Source of the DNA: Hexactinellida sp. DTS-2022
Lineage: Eukaryota > Porifera > Hexactinellida
Length of the DNA stretch: 64,000 nucleotides
Direction: 5' to 3'
Assembly: GCA_028753945.1 (NCBI GenBank)
Contig: JAPNXP010000014.1
Location: forward strand, 1,116,001-1,180,000
This document shows, one piece after another, positions 34,052-43,789 of this stretch. How positions within the stretch are numbered: the stretch's first letter is position 1; each line of letters starts with the position of its first letter. The translations under genes and the position numbers were made by a program. The notes under the pieces are model-generated. The model had not been told where the DNA came from and did no database searches. It saw only the letters and a list, made by a program, of their open reading frames with translations.

Positions 34052-35616
34052 TATAATGAAGATTTTCACTATTAACATTACTTTTCGCCTGTAGGATTTC
34101 TTTTATGAACATTCCTTCTATAATTCCAGAACGTTGAGCATTTGCTAAAAGAACTTCAACTATCAAGTAATTGCGCATCTGCCGAAACAACAACTCAGTT
34201 ATCACTTTCGTGCTCTCATCAAAAAGCGCAAAGTATTTTTTTATTCCTATATTAGTACGACCGGAACGCCATGATCGCAAAACATCAAACGATACTGGCA
34301 TCCGTTCTCGACTAACAGCCATCGTATGTTTGCTTCTTAAATGACAATCTTTACCAAGGGCTTCTTTCAGATTAGACAGCATTGAATCAATTCCTTTCAT
34401 TCTTTCTAAGGATGGAAGAAAAGAGGGAGCCTGCATCCTAAGGAAGTGGATAAATCTCTCGTATACATGTAAGCGGCAATATAACGTTGATGGACTACAT
34501 GTAGCTGTGCTGATATAGTGATTCAGTTTATTGGGATCCCATAAATTATCCCAACCCAACTCTTTGATCATTGAACGAAATGAACTTACATCTCCTTTAA
34601 TAGGAGTATTTCTTCTACCTTTTGTGAGCAAAAAAGAGCGGAATTCTCGAATTAACTTCTCACTGTCAAATGTCAATAAACATGAAACTTGCATTATGCC
34701 TACTTGAGGTATCATTATTAGAGTAAAACTGAGGAAGTGAGTTAATTAACACGATTGGACACTGGGAAAGCAGCTTCCTCTATTTCCAATTCATTTTCCG
34801 TAATATACTCTGAATCAGTGTCATCAGGAAAGTGGTAGGCACCAGAATAGAGGTTATGATTCACAGGCTGAGTGACAATATAAGGATCTACAGAACTCAG
34901 TGTGTGTGGAGTATTCAATAGATGTATCTGATTGGTCAATGGTATTGTTTACTTCGCTCACACGGGACCTGTTGATTCTAGAAAGACGTTTCAAGGGTAT
35001 TTCCTTTAATACTTCCATCATCATCTCTCGAAATTTCAAGCTAAATCTGTTCAACTTGTGCACAGAAACAAGATGGCGTCCAAGATTTAGAACAATTCGC
35101 TTGCACTCTATATTGAACTCATTGAAGTAATGACACATGTATCCTTCCTGGGTAATAGAAGTATTTCTATTCTTTATATCACAACTAGGGTTGCGAACTT
35201 TGAAGAGTACCTTTTGAACATTTTCTAAAGTAATGTCTCCATTCTTGGCGTGAGCTAATAGATGTCGTTTATATTTTGCGTAGCTTCGTGATTTCCTACA
35301 AACTGTGCATACAATTTTATAATATTTATGGTTCTTTAAACCTTGAGGCAAAGATTGGTGATCAATTAGTGACATATTTTCAGACTTTCTGGTATAATCC
35401 AACAAACTAGAAGATTACTCACTGAATTATTTCAATTGAGAGTTCAAAGTAGAGTAAAATATAGAATAGGATCTCAAAATAATTAAGATCTAATTGATTG
35501 AAACAAATGTAACAAGAAATGTAACAATCAACGTCTGCTGAATAAGAAACAAACTTAGAACCTTAATATAATAGACCCCTCTTTACACTTATGAATTTTT
35601 CTTGAATTACGTATAA

Positions 35617-36197
35617 TCTATATTATTAAATCTCGATTGTTGTTTGTTTGTGTGTGTGTTTGTGTGTGTGTGTATTTGTCCGGATTATATTAAAGTGATG
35701 GGGGAATAGAAACCGCAATTAATATTGGGATATAAACTAACTTTCAAATGTTATAATAGGTAAACAAGTATGCTAAACACGAAATTCGCGTTTAAAAATT
35801 TCTAATATGTAAATTTTGTTGTTTACACAAAATAGGTAAACAAATTAATGAAAATTCAAAATCAACCTAGAAGTTAGCTTTCAACGGGTATTATAGGTAA
35901 ACAGGTATGCTAAACACGAATTTCGGGTTTAAAAATCTCTAATATTAATATTTGTTGTTGTTTACACAAAATAGGTAAACAAATTAATGAAAATTCAAAA
36001 TCGACCTAGAAGTTAGCTTCTGACGGGTATTATTGGTAAACAAGTTAACTATGGAAAATGGTAGAAATGGTTGTATATAACGTCCCTTTCTACCATTTTC
36101 CATGGCAGAAAGGGTGAGGAGTAAGGCCGCACAGCGGCCGTTAACTTGAGGTGCGTAGCACCGATCCGTCGCAAAGCGACCGAGACCGAAGGACTCG
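35617..36197 (+). mobile_element. Helitron-like element, 581 bp
   Basis: Begins TCTATATTATTAAATCTCGA after A and ends GACCGAAGGACTCG before T. Same subfamily as 12005-13373 but with only two to three of the 115-bp internal repeats. Near the 3' end are GGCCGCACAGCGGCC and GTCGCAAAGCGAC hairpins. No coding capacity. Confidence 0.75.
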
Positions 36198-36655
36198 TTT
36201 TTATGACATTACTAGTTATCAAGAACAAAAGGTAGGGTTGCCGGGAAATATATATTAAGCAATTTAACTAACATACAGTGGCTTCTTGTTAAAAGAACAT
36301 AGAAGGAGAAGAAAAAATGGTATTATACCATTTTATGCATGTCCTACGAACCAATAAATCTCTAATACTAATGAACAACACCGTAGGTATTCTTATAATA
36401 GGCACCCACTGTATTACAAAAATAAGGTTTTGCTTAATGCTCAAATGTAGAAGGTGGACCCAGCTAGAATGATAAGGAAAACAATGGGTTACAATCTTGT
36501 GAACCTTGAGGCCAAGCAGGTGTGAGTCAGGAGGGAATTTTGGTAGGATCAAAAAAATTCAACTGTATTCAAGTGCCAACTATTTGTGAACTAATTAAGA
36601 GTGAAAAGATAACATAGTTCATGTGTTATTATAGAAAAAACACATACATGCAAAT
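36198..36655. other. No gene seen
   Basis: AT-rich DNA between the Helitron and the hairpin. The 87-codon minus-strand open frame at 36289 resembles nothing I recognise. Confidence 0.35.
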
Positions 36656-36678
36656 GAAGCGAACCTAACGTTCGCTTC
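36656..36678. repeat. Perfect 9-bp hairpin downstream of the PARP gene
   Basis: GAAGCGAAC, loop CTAAC, GTTCGCTTC, followed directly by TAG. It lies 73 bp past the stop of the minus-strand PARP-domain gene. Its inner stem GCGAAC/GTTCGC pairs up with GCGGAC/GTCCGC of the hairpin at 29764, a compensated A-T to G-C change. Confidence 0.6.
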
Positions 36679-36750
36679 TAGATGTTAGTCCTTAACGACG
36701 TAACATCTCACATATATACAATATTACTGTAACCTAGCATACGTGTCTAA

Positions 36751-37350
36751 TTAAGCATATGTAACAATGTACTCAGGATAAATACCTTGATTGGTATACA
36801 TCACAAATAATCTGCCCCAAGGATGAATTCCAGTAATAGTTGTGTATCTTTCATTCTTGAAAGCAGCTAAGTGATCAGGTACAAGAGGAGGAATTGTTAA
36901 GGTTTTGTCTTGTTCCAAGTCGACAATCTTGCCAGCAAGAATTTTAAAAATAATTATTTGGCGAAAATTTGATTTGGGGACCGGGTATGCAAAATGATTT
37001 GCCATGGAAACATTTTCGCCAAAATAATTTCCCTTACCCCAAAACCCCTCTTTAGCAAACCTAAAATCCAAACCCTCACTACCATTATAGATTAGTGCCG
37101 GATCCGTATCACTTGTCCCATGATAGACATACATCTCATTTGGATCCTGCTTCAGAGCAAGGAATCGTTCTTTTGTTTGAGTATATTTTAGCCATTGATA
37201 ATGATTTTCGATATGTTCCAATTTTAACACACTGTAGTGATTTTTATTTAAAAGTCTAGAAACTTCATCCCATTTCTGAGATGCAGGATTAATTTCTTCC
37301 AGTACAGTATTATTCTCTTTAACTTCCTTACTCCAATCAGTGGGGTACAT
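36751..37350 (-). CDS. PARP catalytic-domain protein (probable mono-ADP-ribosyltransferase)
   Basis: 199 residues from the ATG at 37350, which follows an in-frame TGA by six bases; the frame has an extra upstream TTG that I do not use. The protein is essentially one PARP catalytic domain. YVYHGTSDTDPALIYNGSEG carries the NAD-binding His, GFWGKGNYFGENVSMANHFA the Tyr, and YPEYIVTY places Ile where poly-forming enzymes have Glu. H-Y-I/L/Y is the pattern of mono-ADP-ribosylating PARPs (PARP7/11/12/14-like). The first 60 residues (WDEVSRLLNKNHYSVLKLEH) correspond to the usual helical start of that domain. No WWE or zinc-finger domain is present; upstream exons are possible but I see none. It would transfer ADP-ribose from NAD+ to proteins, location unknown. 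No lesion is visible, in contrast to the neighbours. Confidence 0.85.
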   Translation of the reverse strand: MYPTDWSKEVKENNTVLEEINPASQKWDEVSRLLNKNHYSVLKLEHIENHYQWLKYTQTKERFLALKQDPNEMYVYHGTSDTDPALIYNGSEGLDFRFAKEGFWGKGNYFGENVSMANHFAYPVPKSNFRQIIIFKILAGKIVDLEQDKTLTIPPLVPDHLAAFKNERYTTITGIHPWGRLFVMYTNQGIYPEYIVTYA

Positions 37351-38009
37351 CAATTTTCACTTCGGGAACATCCTAGAATTGTAAGTATTAGAGCAACAAT
37401 CGAAAATAAAAGGAAAAATGATCAAAACACAGTGACAAAATATATTATTTATAGCTGTTTAAATTGAAGGTAAAACTTCATTTTAAAAGGTCAAAATATA
37501 TCTATACATACACTATAGTTTGACACTTATTTCAAGAGTAAAAACCTAGTAGGACTTCTAATAATTATTGGTCCTCTCTGTTGTATGCCCAACATGTTAA
37601 TAATAAGTTGTATACTATATAAGTAGAAATATGTTATGCATTTATTGAACATACACTTTTAGTATGTTCTATTCAATCGATTGTATCAAACAATATTGGG
37701 TTCAAACTCCAAAAGGAATTAAAATTCGCAATTCCCATCCCTTATTATAAATTTGGGATCAAGCCCCATTCTCATTCCATGGCTGAGAATTTAAGTCCCC
37801 TTGCTATTCATCGGGATTTTAAGATTTTAGACTATTTTCCAATCTCATTCTGAATGGGACTGGAATTTAACCTTAAATCTCAAATTCCCTAGCGGATTTT
37901 TGCCTATCTCTGGTATCAAACAGTCGTTTGTTCCTTTGAATATTTAACAAGTTGAAAAAATAGAATAAGATTTAACACTTTCAATAGATCTAAATTAAGG
38001 AATGGCGGA
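37351..38009. other. Upstream flank of the PARP gene; possible 220-bp insertion
   Basis: No gene seen. The 220 bp at 37693-37912 are bracketed by the direct repeat GTATCAAACA (37683-37692 and 37913-37922), which looks like a target duplication, but I found no inverted ends. Confidence 0.4.
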
Positions 38010-38115
38010 AATAAGGTCGCGGGGAAAATTGGTCGCGGAAAAATTGTCGCGGAAAATTGGTCGCAGGGAAATTTAGTCGCTGGGAATTTTCGCCGCAGGG
38101 AATTTTAGTCGCGCA
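38010..38115. repeat. Short tandem motif array, GTCGCGG-AAAATT
   Basis: Seven directly repeated words of 13-17 bp (AAGGTCGCGGGGAAAATT, GGTCGCGGAAAAATT, GTCGCGGAAAATT, GGTCGCAGGGAAATTT, and so on, ending AGTCGCGCAAG). The array sits downstream of the MULE 2 transposase and could be its subterminal binding sites. Confidence 0.65.
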
Positions 38116-38291
38116 AGAAATAATGGTACTGAACATTTGGGGTCCAAATTACAACAAGACGTCCACAATACTCCAATATGTCGATTAATAATATTAATTT
38201 ATTGAAGAAATAAATGAAATATAAATGTTGAAGGAATTAAATATAAATGTTGAAGAAAGAGAAAAAATGATATACGTCTTAAAATTCGAAA

Positions 38292-39694
38292 TTATATGCA
38301 ATTAATTCCCTTCTGAAAAACCAATGTTTCACGGTTTTCGTAATCGGCTACAAGGGATAAGATGCGATTATCACGTGTGATAATAGCTTTTGAACTTTTT
38401 TTTACTTCTCCACCCTCCCATTTTGCAAGAACGGCCTCTTGCATAGACTGTTCCCTTTGAAGAAACATAGAAAGTTTGCAAAAACTTGGATGCGAATATA
38501 CAACTGTAGATCTGAATGCATTGTGCCAACCCTAAACGTTATTATTTGTCCTGGCTAGACGGCTGTTGACCCTCGTGTGAAGATTCCAAATTGTTATTGG
38601 GAACAATGGAACCCTTCTAGTCAAATCGGGTAATACTTTTCCTATGTATGTTTTTTCAAAATATTTAGCTATTTCTATAGCCTCTTCTGGAAACTGTTGC
38701 ATTAAAATTATGAAACTGTCTATAACGTCGATCTCTGGAACAAAAGCCAAACTGGCAAGCATCTTAATACTAATAGCGAAATCGTTATCCTCTTGATATC
38801 GTACAGCCAACCCTTGTTCATGAACGTGCCTGAATATATTTTGCGAGAGGTGAAAAAAGCATCCCGTAATTACAGAAATAAAACTCTCCTCCAGGGCATT
38901 AATTGCAGCCTTCTCAAAATCGACCATAATTCTTAAAGGGTTTAATGATGGCTCTATTTCTAATAATTTCTTAAACAATCTGTCATATGTAGCTTCAGTT
39001 TTATTTGGAAGTAGTGCATAGATACAAGGGAAATTACACCATCCTTTTCTGCATGGATTGTATACAGTTGTGTAAATAGATCAGGAACAACTCTAAATGT
39101 TCCGTCGCAAAACCAGCTATCACAGTTTCTTAGGAAATCAATAAATTTAAGTGTACCATATATAATGATCCTTTGCTGATCCCCAAACCCTGAATCATAC
39201 AGTAAAAAGGTTTCGCCTTTCAGAGAGTTTTTATATTTTTCAGGGATGATAATTTCAGCTGCACAAGTGGGATTGCCACAATTTTCGATACTTATGCTTT
39301 TGTAATTACGAATCGTTCGTTTCACGGATTCCAATTGTGGTAGCTTACTTACAGTACTTGGATGCATTTTTTCTAAACCAGAGGATAATATACCTCTAGT
39401 GCTCTGCTCGGAATTAGATGCTGTGTCTTTCATTTTTCTATAATCCTTTAACATCTGTATACGATCCTGTGAAGGGGTGTGCGTATGGGCTTGCTCAACT
39501 TCGGATACTAGAACAGGCTTGATTATAATATCATTTCTCGTATGAATTCTAGCTTTGCATGTGCCACGTTTTTCACATGCCCAGTATAATATATCATCAG
39601 ATACTCGGTTTAGCGTATAGATATATCCCATTAGCGAGGCTTTGTCTTTATTTTTGTTGCTCTTGATTCTTTCAATAAGTAATTCAGAGGCCAT
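38292..39694 (-). pseudogene. MULE 2 transposase (FLYWCH + DDE), near-intact
   Basis: Starts MASELLIERIKSNKNKDK at 39694. Residues 20-85 form a FLYWCH-type finger (YWACEKRGTCKARIH ... HTHTP). The catalytic core begins SWFCDGTFRVVPDLF (first Asp). A two-base excess near 39025 shifts frame to YALLPNKTEATYDRLF, then MVDFEKAAINALEE (second Asp) and TGCFFHLSQNIF (C-x2-H type helix). After RTNNNV comes TAG (38532-38534) and then GWHNAFRSTVVYSHP to a stop at 38292. Related transposases have Glu just before GWH, so this nonsense codon falls on the third catalytic acid (GAG to TAG). Not closely similar to MULE 1. I did not find its terminal repeats. Confidence 0.78.
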
Positions 39695-40039
39695 TAGAGA
39701 AACAAGTCAAAACGTAAAAATGAATTGAAATTACAATATACTGTATTATTTTCCTTAAGTAACCAAATAGTGTAGTGTCAAGAATAATCGTGTGTGTTGA
39801 GATAATAACAAATTAACCCCGAGTGACATTTGGATAACAATACATTCGTGACTGCGATCAAGCGCAAAATTGTGGTTTCATATCACATTTTTGGAATTAT
39901 GCCCTAGGCAAATTTTCGAAAGTGTTAAGATGTGTCGTAAAACTCTTCGTGACTCCAGGTCTACATCTTGAACCCATAGGACACCTGACCTGATAATACA
40001 GCACTTAATCATCTATGCTCTGGCATACAGTTAATACCA
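39695..40039. other. Intergenic, no gene seen
   Basis: Upstream side of MULE 2. No inverted counterpart of the GTCGCGG motif array was found here. Confidence 0.4.
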
Positions 40040-40177
40040 AAAAAATCTGAAATTACAGCTGTGCCGATAGCATATTCTTTTGGAGGCACTATATTTTGTT
40101 GGTTGATTGATTGATTGATTGTGTCCCCATATGAAAATGTTGTTGCCCAACTGTAATTTTAGATTTTTTCGTCATGT
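40040..40177. mobile_element. Palindromic foldback MITE, second copy
   Basis: Left arm AAAAAATCTGAAATTACAGC ... TTGGAGGCACTATATTTTG, right arm ending CTGTAATTTTAGATTTTTTC. The centre has (TTGA)n. Only the outer arms still pair. See 42023-42153. Confidence 0.55.
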
Positions 40178-41221
40178 CAATATCGTCATGTCCATAAAGG
40201 TGTTAAACCATTTCCTATAGGTGTTTCATAGGCAACGATTTCTGTCAACCACATATAATTTGATAGTTAGACTAGTTTGAGTATTACTATGACATTGTTT
40301 GGTATTACCAAAATATCAAGAATGCAGAAATATAATTTTTTAGGATGTCATTAAGACCCATTCGTATAAATAGGAAGTTCCTTCAATAGTGCACCAACTT
40401 TAAAATATTTCACAAATAATATATTATAATAAATGTTCATTTAATTAATTAATTAATTAATTAACTACAGTAAATAAATTAAGACAAAGAAATTCCTCTT
40501 TTAATTTAGTTAGCTTTTAATCAATTATATAGAAATTCAAGAATTCGATAGTGGCCAACTTAAATTCACAAGTTAAAACAATAGAGCAATATTTAACAAG
40601 AGTATAGAATGCTATGGTAATACCAATGGCATTTCTACGTGAAATAAATTTTAAAACCTGTGGCACTTAAAGTTTTAGCTGGAGAGCCGTCACGAAGAAA
40701 GAACAAATAAACAATAACTAACAAGGGCAGTGAGTTAGAACTGTGCCACTAAGTATAGTCGGCGCAGTGAAAAACCTTTGTTACCAAGGAATGTTATCAG
40801 GACCTCAGAGCAAGGAGTAATTGTCAATAAGAGTAATAGGAAAAATTTTTTGAATAGAGAAATGTTTCTGAACAATGAGTAGAATAAGATAGCAATGCTT
40901 GACAGAGATAGAAGGAAGTAAAGTCCCAAACCAGATATATAAAAAAATAATTATGGGCTAGAATAGAATAAATGTAAGTGGTAACATAGATATAAAACAT
41001 TCAGAAAAAGCGTTTATCGTGCTCAATGGAATTTTATTATGATAAAATAGAATGGTGATGGAATTTGAATTCCTTACTCGTTTATAATATTTATCAAATC
41101 ACGTGTTGAGACTCAGTTGCCAGAAATAGGTATTTCTTGACATCCCACATTGACTAGTATTCGGCAATATATATAATCAAGCCGACTAGAAAATTCCTAA
41201 ACACTATGCAAGCGCATATAA
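40178..41221. other. AT-rich, no gene seen
   Basis: Contains an (ATTA)n run at 40438-40465. No supported coding region. Confidence 0.4.
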
Positions 41222-41580
41222 TTGATCTGCAGCGAACTAGTCAAGGTGACTAATAATTCGGACACACTAAGGGTGCTCCATGATGCCATCACTGCGGCTA
41301 AAGCTCAGGCCCGCGAGAGGCCCGACAGAGGACAAGAGCCATCCGAGAACAGGCCCGTCAAATACGGCGCCAGAATACTTCGCGGCTCCAGAATAAGCAT
41401 AGTCGTGTGGTGTGGCGAAACCTCAACGACATGCGGGTAGAATCCCAGACCTCCATCAATCTCTTGCCTGGAATCGGCACCCAGGACACCAGGGAAGGAT
41501 ACCTGGACTCCCACTGGGAAGGGCAGCGACAGCACCCGGACGTGAGTTCAACTGTTGTCTAGTTATGTGTTAGTTACTTG
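41222..41580 (+). other. GC-rich fragment, possible retroelement remnant
   Basis: Base composition jumps to GC-rich for about 300 bp. A 72-codon plus-strand frame (AITAAKAQARERPDRGQEP) continues after one frame change as a stretch ending YLDSHWEGQRQHPD. I do not recognise the protein. Its position just upstream of a hammerhead ribozyme suggests the tail of a retroelement, such as a Penelope-like element, but the family is not established. Confidence 0.3.
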
Positions 41581-41583
41581 TGG

Positions 41584-41631
41584 TGTAGTATTCACTATGA
41601 CGGATTTCGATCCCGACCTCAGAATACTACA
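41584..41631. repeat. 10-bp stem hairpin upstream of the ribozyme
   Basis: TGTAGTATTC and GAATACTACA form a perfect 10-bp stem around a 28-base loop, 20 bp before the hammerhead. Confidence 0.6.
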
Positions 41632-41651
41632 CAATGTTTGTGTTGTAAAGT

Positions 41652-41705
41652 GCTGTTCGGTGTTGTTACTACACTGCTGATGAGACCTAGAAAGGTCGAA
41701 ACAGC
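41652..41705 (+). ncRNA. Hammerhead ribozyme (type III topology)
   Basis: All parts of the self-cleaving hammerhead fold are present in 54 bases. Stem III is GCTGT/ACAGC (5 bp including the conserved U-A closing pair). The residue at the cleavage position is U (GUU). Stem I is CGGTGT/ACACTG (6 bp, one G-U) with loop TGTTACT. Then come the invariant core CTGATGA, stem II GACCT/AGGTC with loop AGAA, and the invariant GAAA. In animals such motifs are carried by Penelope-like elements and small retrozymes, where they process transcripts. Stem III is the open stem. U at the cleavage site is allowed but usually slower than C. Confidence 0.82.
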
Positions 41706-42022
41706 AAATATTTGTTATTAGAGATAATGTAATCAGATTGAGTATAGCGGCCATGCAATTTATTTAGGTGCAACACAACCATCAAGCTTGATGATGTGCA
41801 AAGTCGCTAAATGAAATTTTTAGTGCGTCCGGGAAAACTTTTAGTTGACCGAAAAATATAATAAAATTTTGAACGGATAGCTGTAGAAATATAATTCTTT
41901 TAGTAGTGGGGGCGAAGGGTATAGGTGCCCGTATGAATATAAATCCAATTTTGGAAAGGATAACTCGCTAAATGAAATTTTTAGTGCGTCCGGGAAAATT
42001 TAAAAATTTCGCGCTCCTAAAT

Positions 42023-42153
42023 TAAAAAAATCCAAAATTGCAGCCTGTGCCGACAGCATGTTCCTTTGGAGGCACTATCAATAAACCACCAACAAAATAT
42101 AGTGCCACCAAAGGAACATGCGTCGGCACAGGCTGCAATTTTGGATTTTTTTA
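42023..42153. mobile_element. Palindromic foldback MITE, best copy
   Basis: Arms of about 50 bp: AAAAAAATCCAAAATTGCAG, CCTGTGCCGACAGCATGTTC and CTTTGGAGGCACTAT on the left, near-perfectly complementary on the right, with a 24-base centre. Arm identity is well above that of the sisters at 15.2 and 40.0 kb, so it is the youngest. Confidence 0.75.
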
Positions 42154-42971
42154 GTACAGCGCCCCCTGTCAACAATTTACCCTCGATACCGCCCCCTCCA
42201 CAAAGTTTCAACATTACATTTTGTATTTGTTTAACAAATCCGTATTTGATTTAATGAATCAGCACTATAGTCTACATTTCTTTCACAATTCATTTATTCG
42301 ATCGAGTTTATCAATTCTATTCGGTTTAGATTTGTGCGTATTTATATTGAAATTATAGAGAGGACTGGCTTTCGTTAATCAATACAATAGTAATTACCAC
42401 TGTTAAGGCTCTGATCCTTGCAATTTTATATAGTTTTTGTTAGTTACTTAAAATATTTAGGAACATGTTATCGCTGTTTTGACATGAGATCGTATTTCTG
42501 TTTCGCGTTCTATAACCCCTTAGCGCCCCCCAACGCCCCTTCTGCATCGCCGCTTCCCAACAACATTTCAGCGCCCCCCGGGGGGCTCTACGGCCCACTT
42601 TGAGAAACACTGTTCTACAGTATCAGTATACTATAGCGTAATTACAATATGGAGAAGATGGCTAATTTATGTAAATAATCGTTAATAAAACCTAGAATTG
42701 ATTAGCGACCTAATAATTTTAATTGATATATAGAAAGAACATCCTTAGGAGAATACAACCTCTATGTTTTCAATAACTAATTCGAATTATTAAAGAGTCA
42801 CTGGACCAGAATACAAATTTCGATATAACTGACGAACAAAAGCGAAATTGAGAAATCAGGCTTCGAGGTGATCATCTCCAGGAAGTTATATATCTCCTGT
42901 CCAAATTTTAAATCTCTATCACCAATGGTTTAGTCAGGCCATCGCGTACCAGCCGGAAGTCCGACAGAGGT
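42154..42971. other. Intergenic with a hAT terminus
   Basis: No gene. The right part ends GGCCCACTTTGAGAAACACTG at 42592-42612, a terminus sequence typical of hAT (Charlie-like) transposons. I could not place the left end confidently. Confidence 0.4.
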
Positions 42972-43021
42972 AAATTCAATAGTGTGCACTTATAGTATAA
43001 AACTATAGTAGGACCCTACTA

Positions 43022-43195
43022 CAGTGGAAGCCGCTTAATCGGGAGACGGTTAATCGGGAATTTCGGTTAATCGGGACGAGGCTTTGGAAACTAATTCGTA
43101 TCAAATTGTACTATGCATATCGGTTAATCGGGAGAACCGGATAAACGGGACTAAATTCCTACTCCCGAGGCGTCCCGATTAAGCGGCTTCCACTG
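43022..43195. mobile_element. 174-bp pogo-type MITE with empty sister site
   Basis: Perfect 23-bp ends CAGTGGAAGCCGCTTAATCG ... flanked by TA. It sits inside a short repeat (42980-43021 plus 43196-43240) whose uninterrupted copy is at 19365-19440: CTAC-TA-TAACG there, CTAC-TA-[element]-TA-TAACG here. This confirms both the ends and the TA duplication. Confidence 0.92.
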
Positions 43196-43789
43196 TATAA
43201 CGTTTTTTACTAGAAGAAGCACACTAAAAATACGATATAACTTAATTTGAACAAGTTTTTATGGGAACAAGTCCGGCGAACACTATCGCACGTGTTAACT
43301 TTGACGAGCTGTCATGGCCGATATAGACACTCTTTCAATTGCCTCAATATCCAAAAATGTTCGCACTACATCAAAGTACATGTGTACAAATTTTGTTGCT
43401 TTTATAAAAAAATGAACAATCTGTTGAAATTTTATGGCTATGCCGCTGGACTAGATATAACCTTGAGTATGACGAAACTTTTCTACATTATGATCTAACA
43501 GTCTGTCTTTGGATAGTAATCGTACGATGTTTATTGAAATAATGATTACGACAATTATTGATGGATGTGAAGTTAGCAGCGCGAAAAGTGAGCACGACAT
43601 AACTGGTCATAACTTTTCACTTAGGCTGAATATCCAGTTCAAATTTGTTACACAGCTTTATGAGAGAGGTAGTTTTGCATCATTCCAATTTTTTGTCCCT
43701 CTCTTCAAAAACCACTTCACAATGACTTTGCAAAAATGCCCGATTTTCACTATACAAACTCATATACGATTTGAGTTGCATATTTGTAC

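Larger units (their letters stand above)
29807..35405 (-). pseudogene. Crypton-like zinc-finger/tyrosine-recombinase gene, split by tandem Helitrons
   Basis: The N-terminal part (35405-34854) has two C2H2-like fingers (CTVCRKSRSYAKYKRHLLAH and a C-x..H block). An acidic linker (34939-34742) follows in another frame. Next come a core-binding domain and the first catalytic arginine (RQMRNYLIVEVLLANAQRSG, about 34150). Coding then stops in Helitron DNA. It resumes at 30880 as VKNHKTGYIQPAIIYLEAEI, then PTNYRKAASTLISMYK (second Arg) and CHPRSTTERHYRHHM (late His and candidate nucleophilic Tyr), with a 200-residue tail to 29807. Removing 30883-34051 rejoins the frame exactly (LHYIY then VKNHKTG). 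Two further frame changes upstream may be lesions or short introns. Such proteins mobilise Crypton transposons; a domesticated gene is the alternative. Confidence 0.6.
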
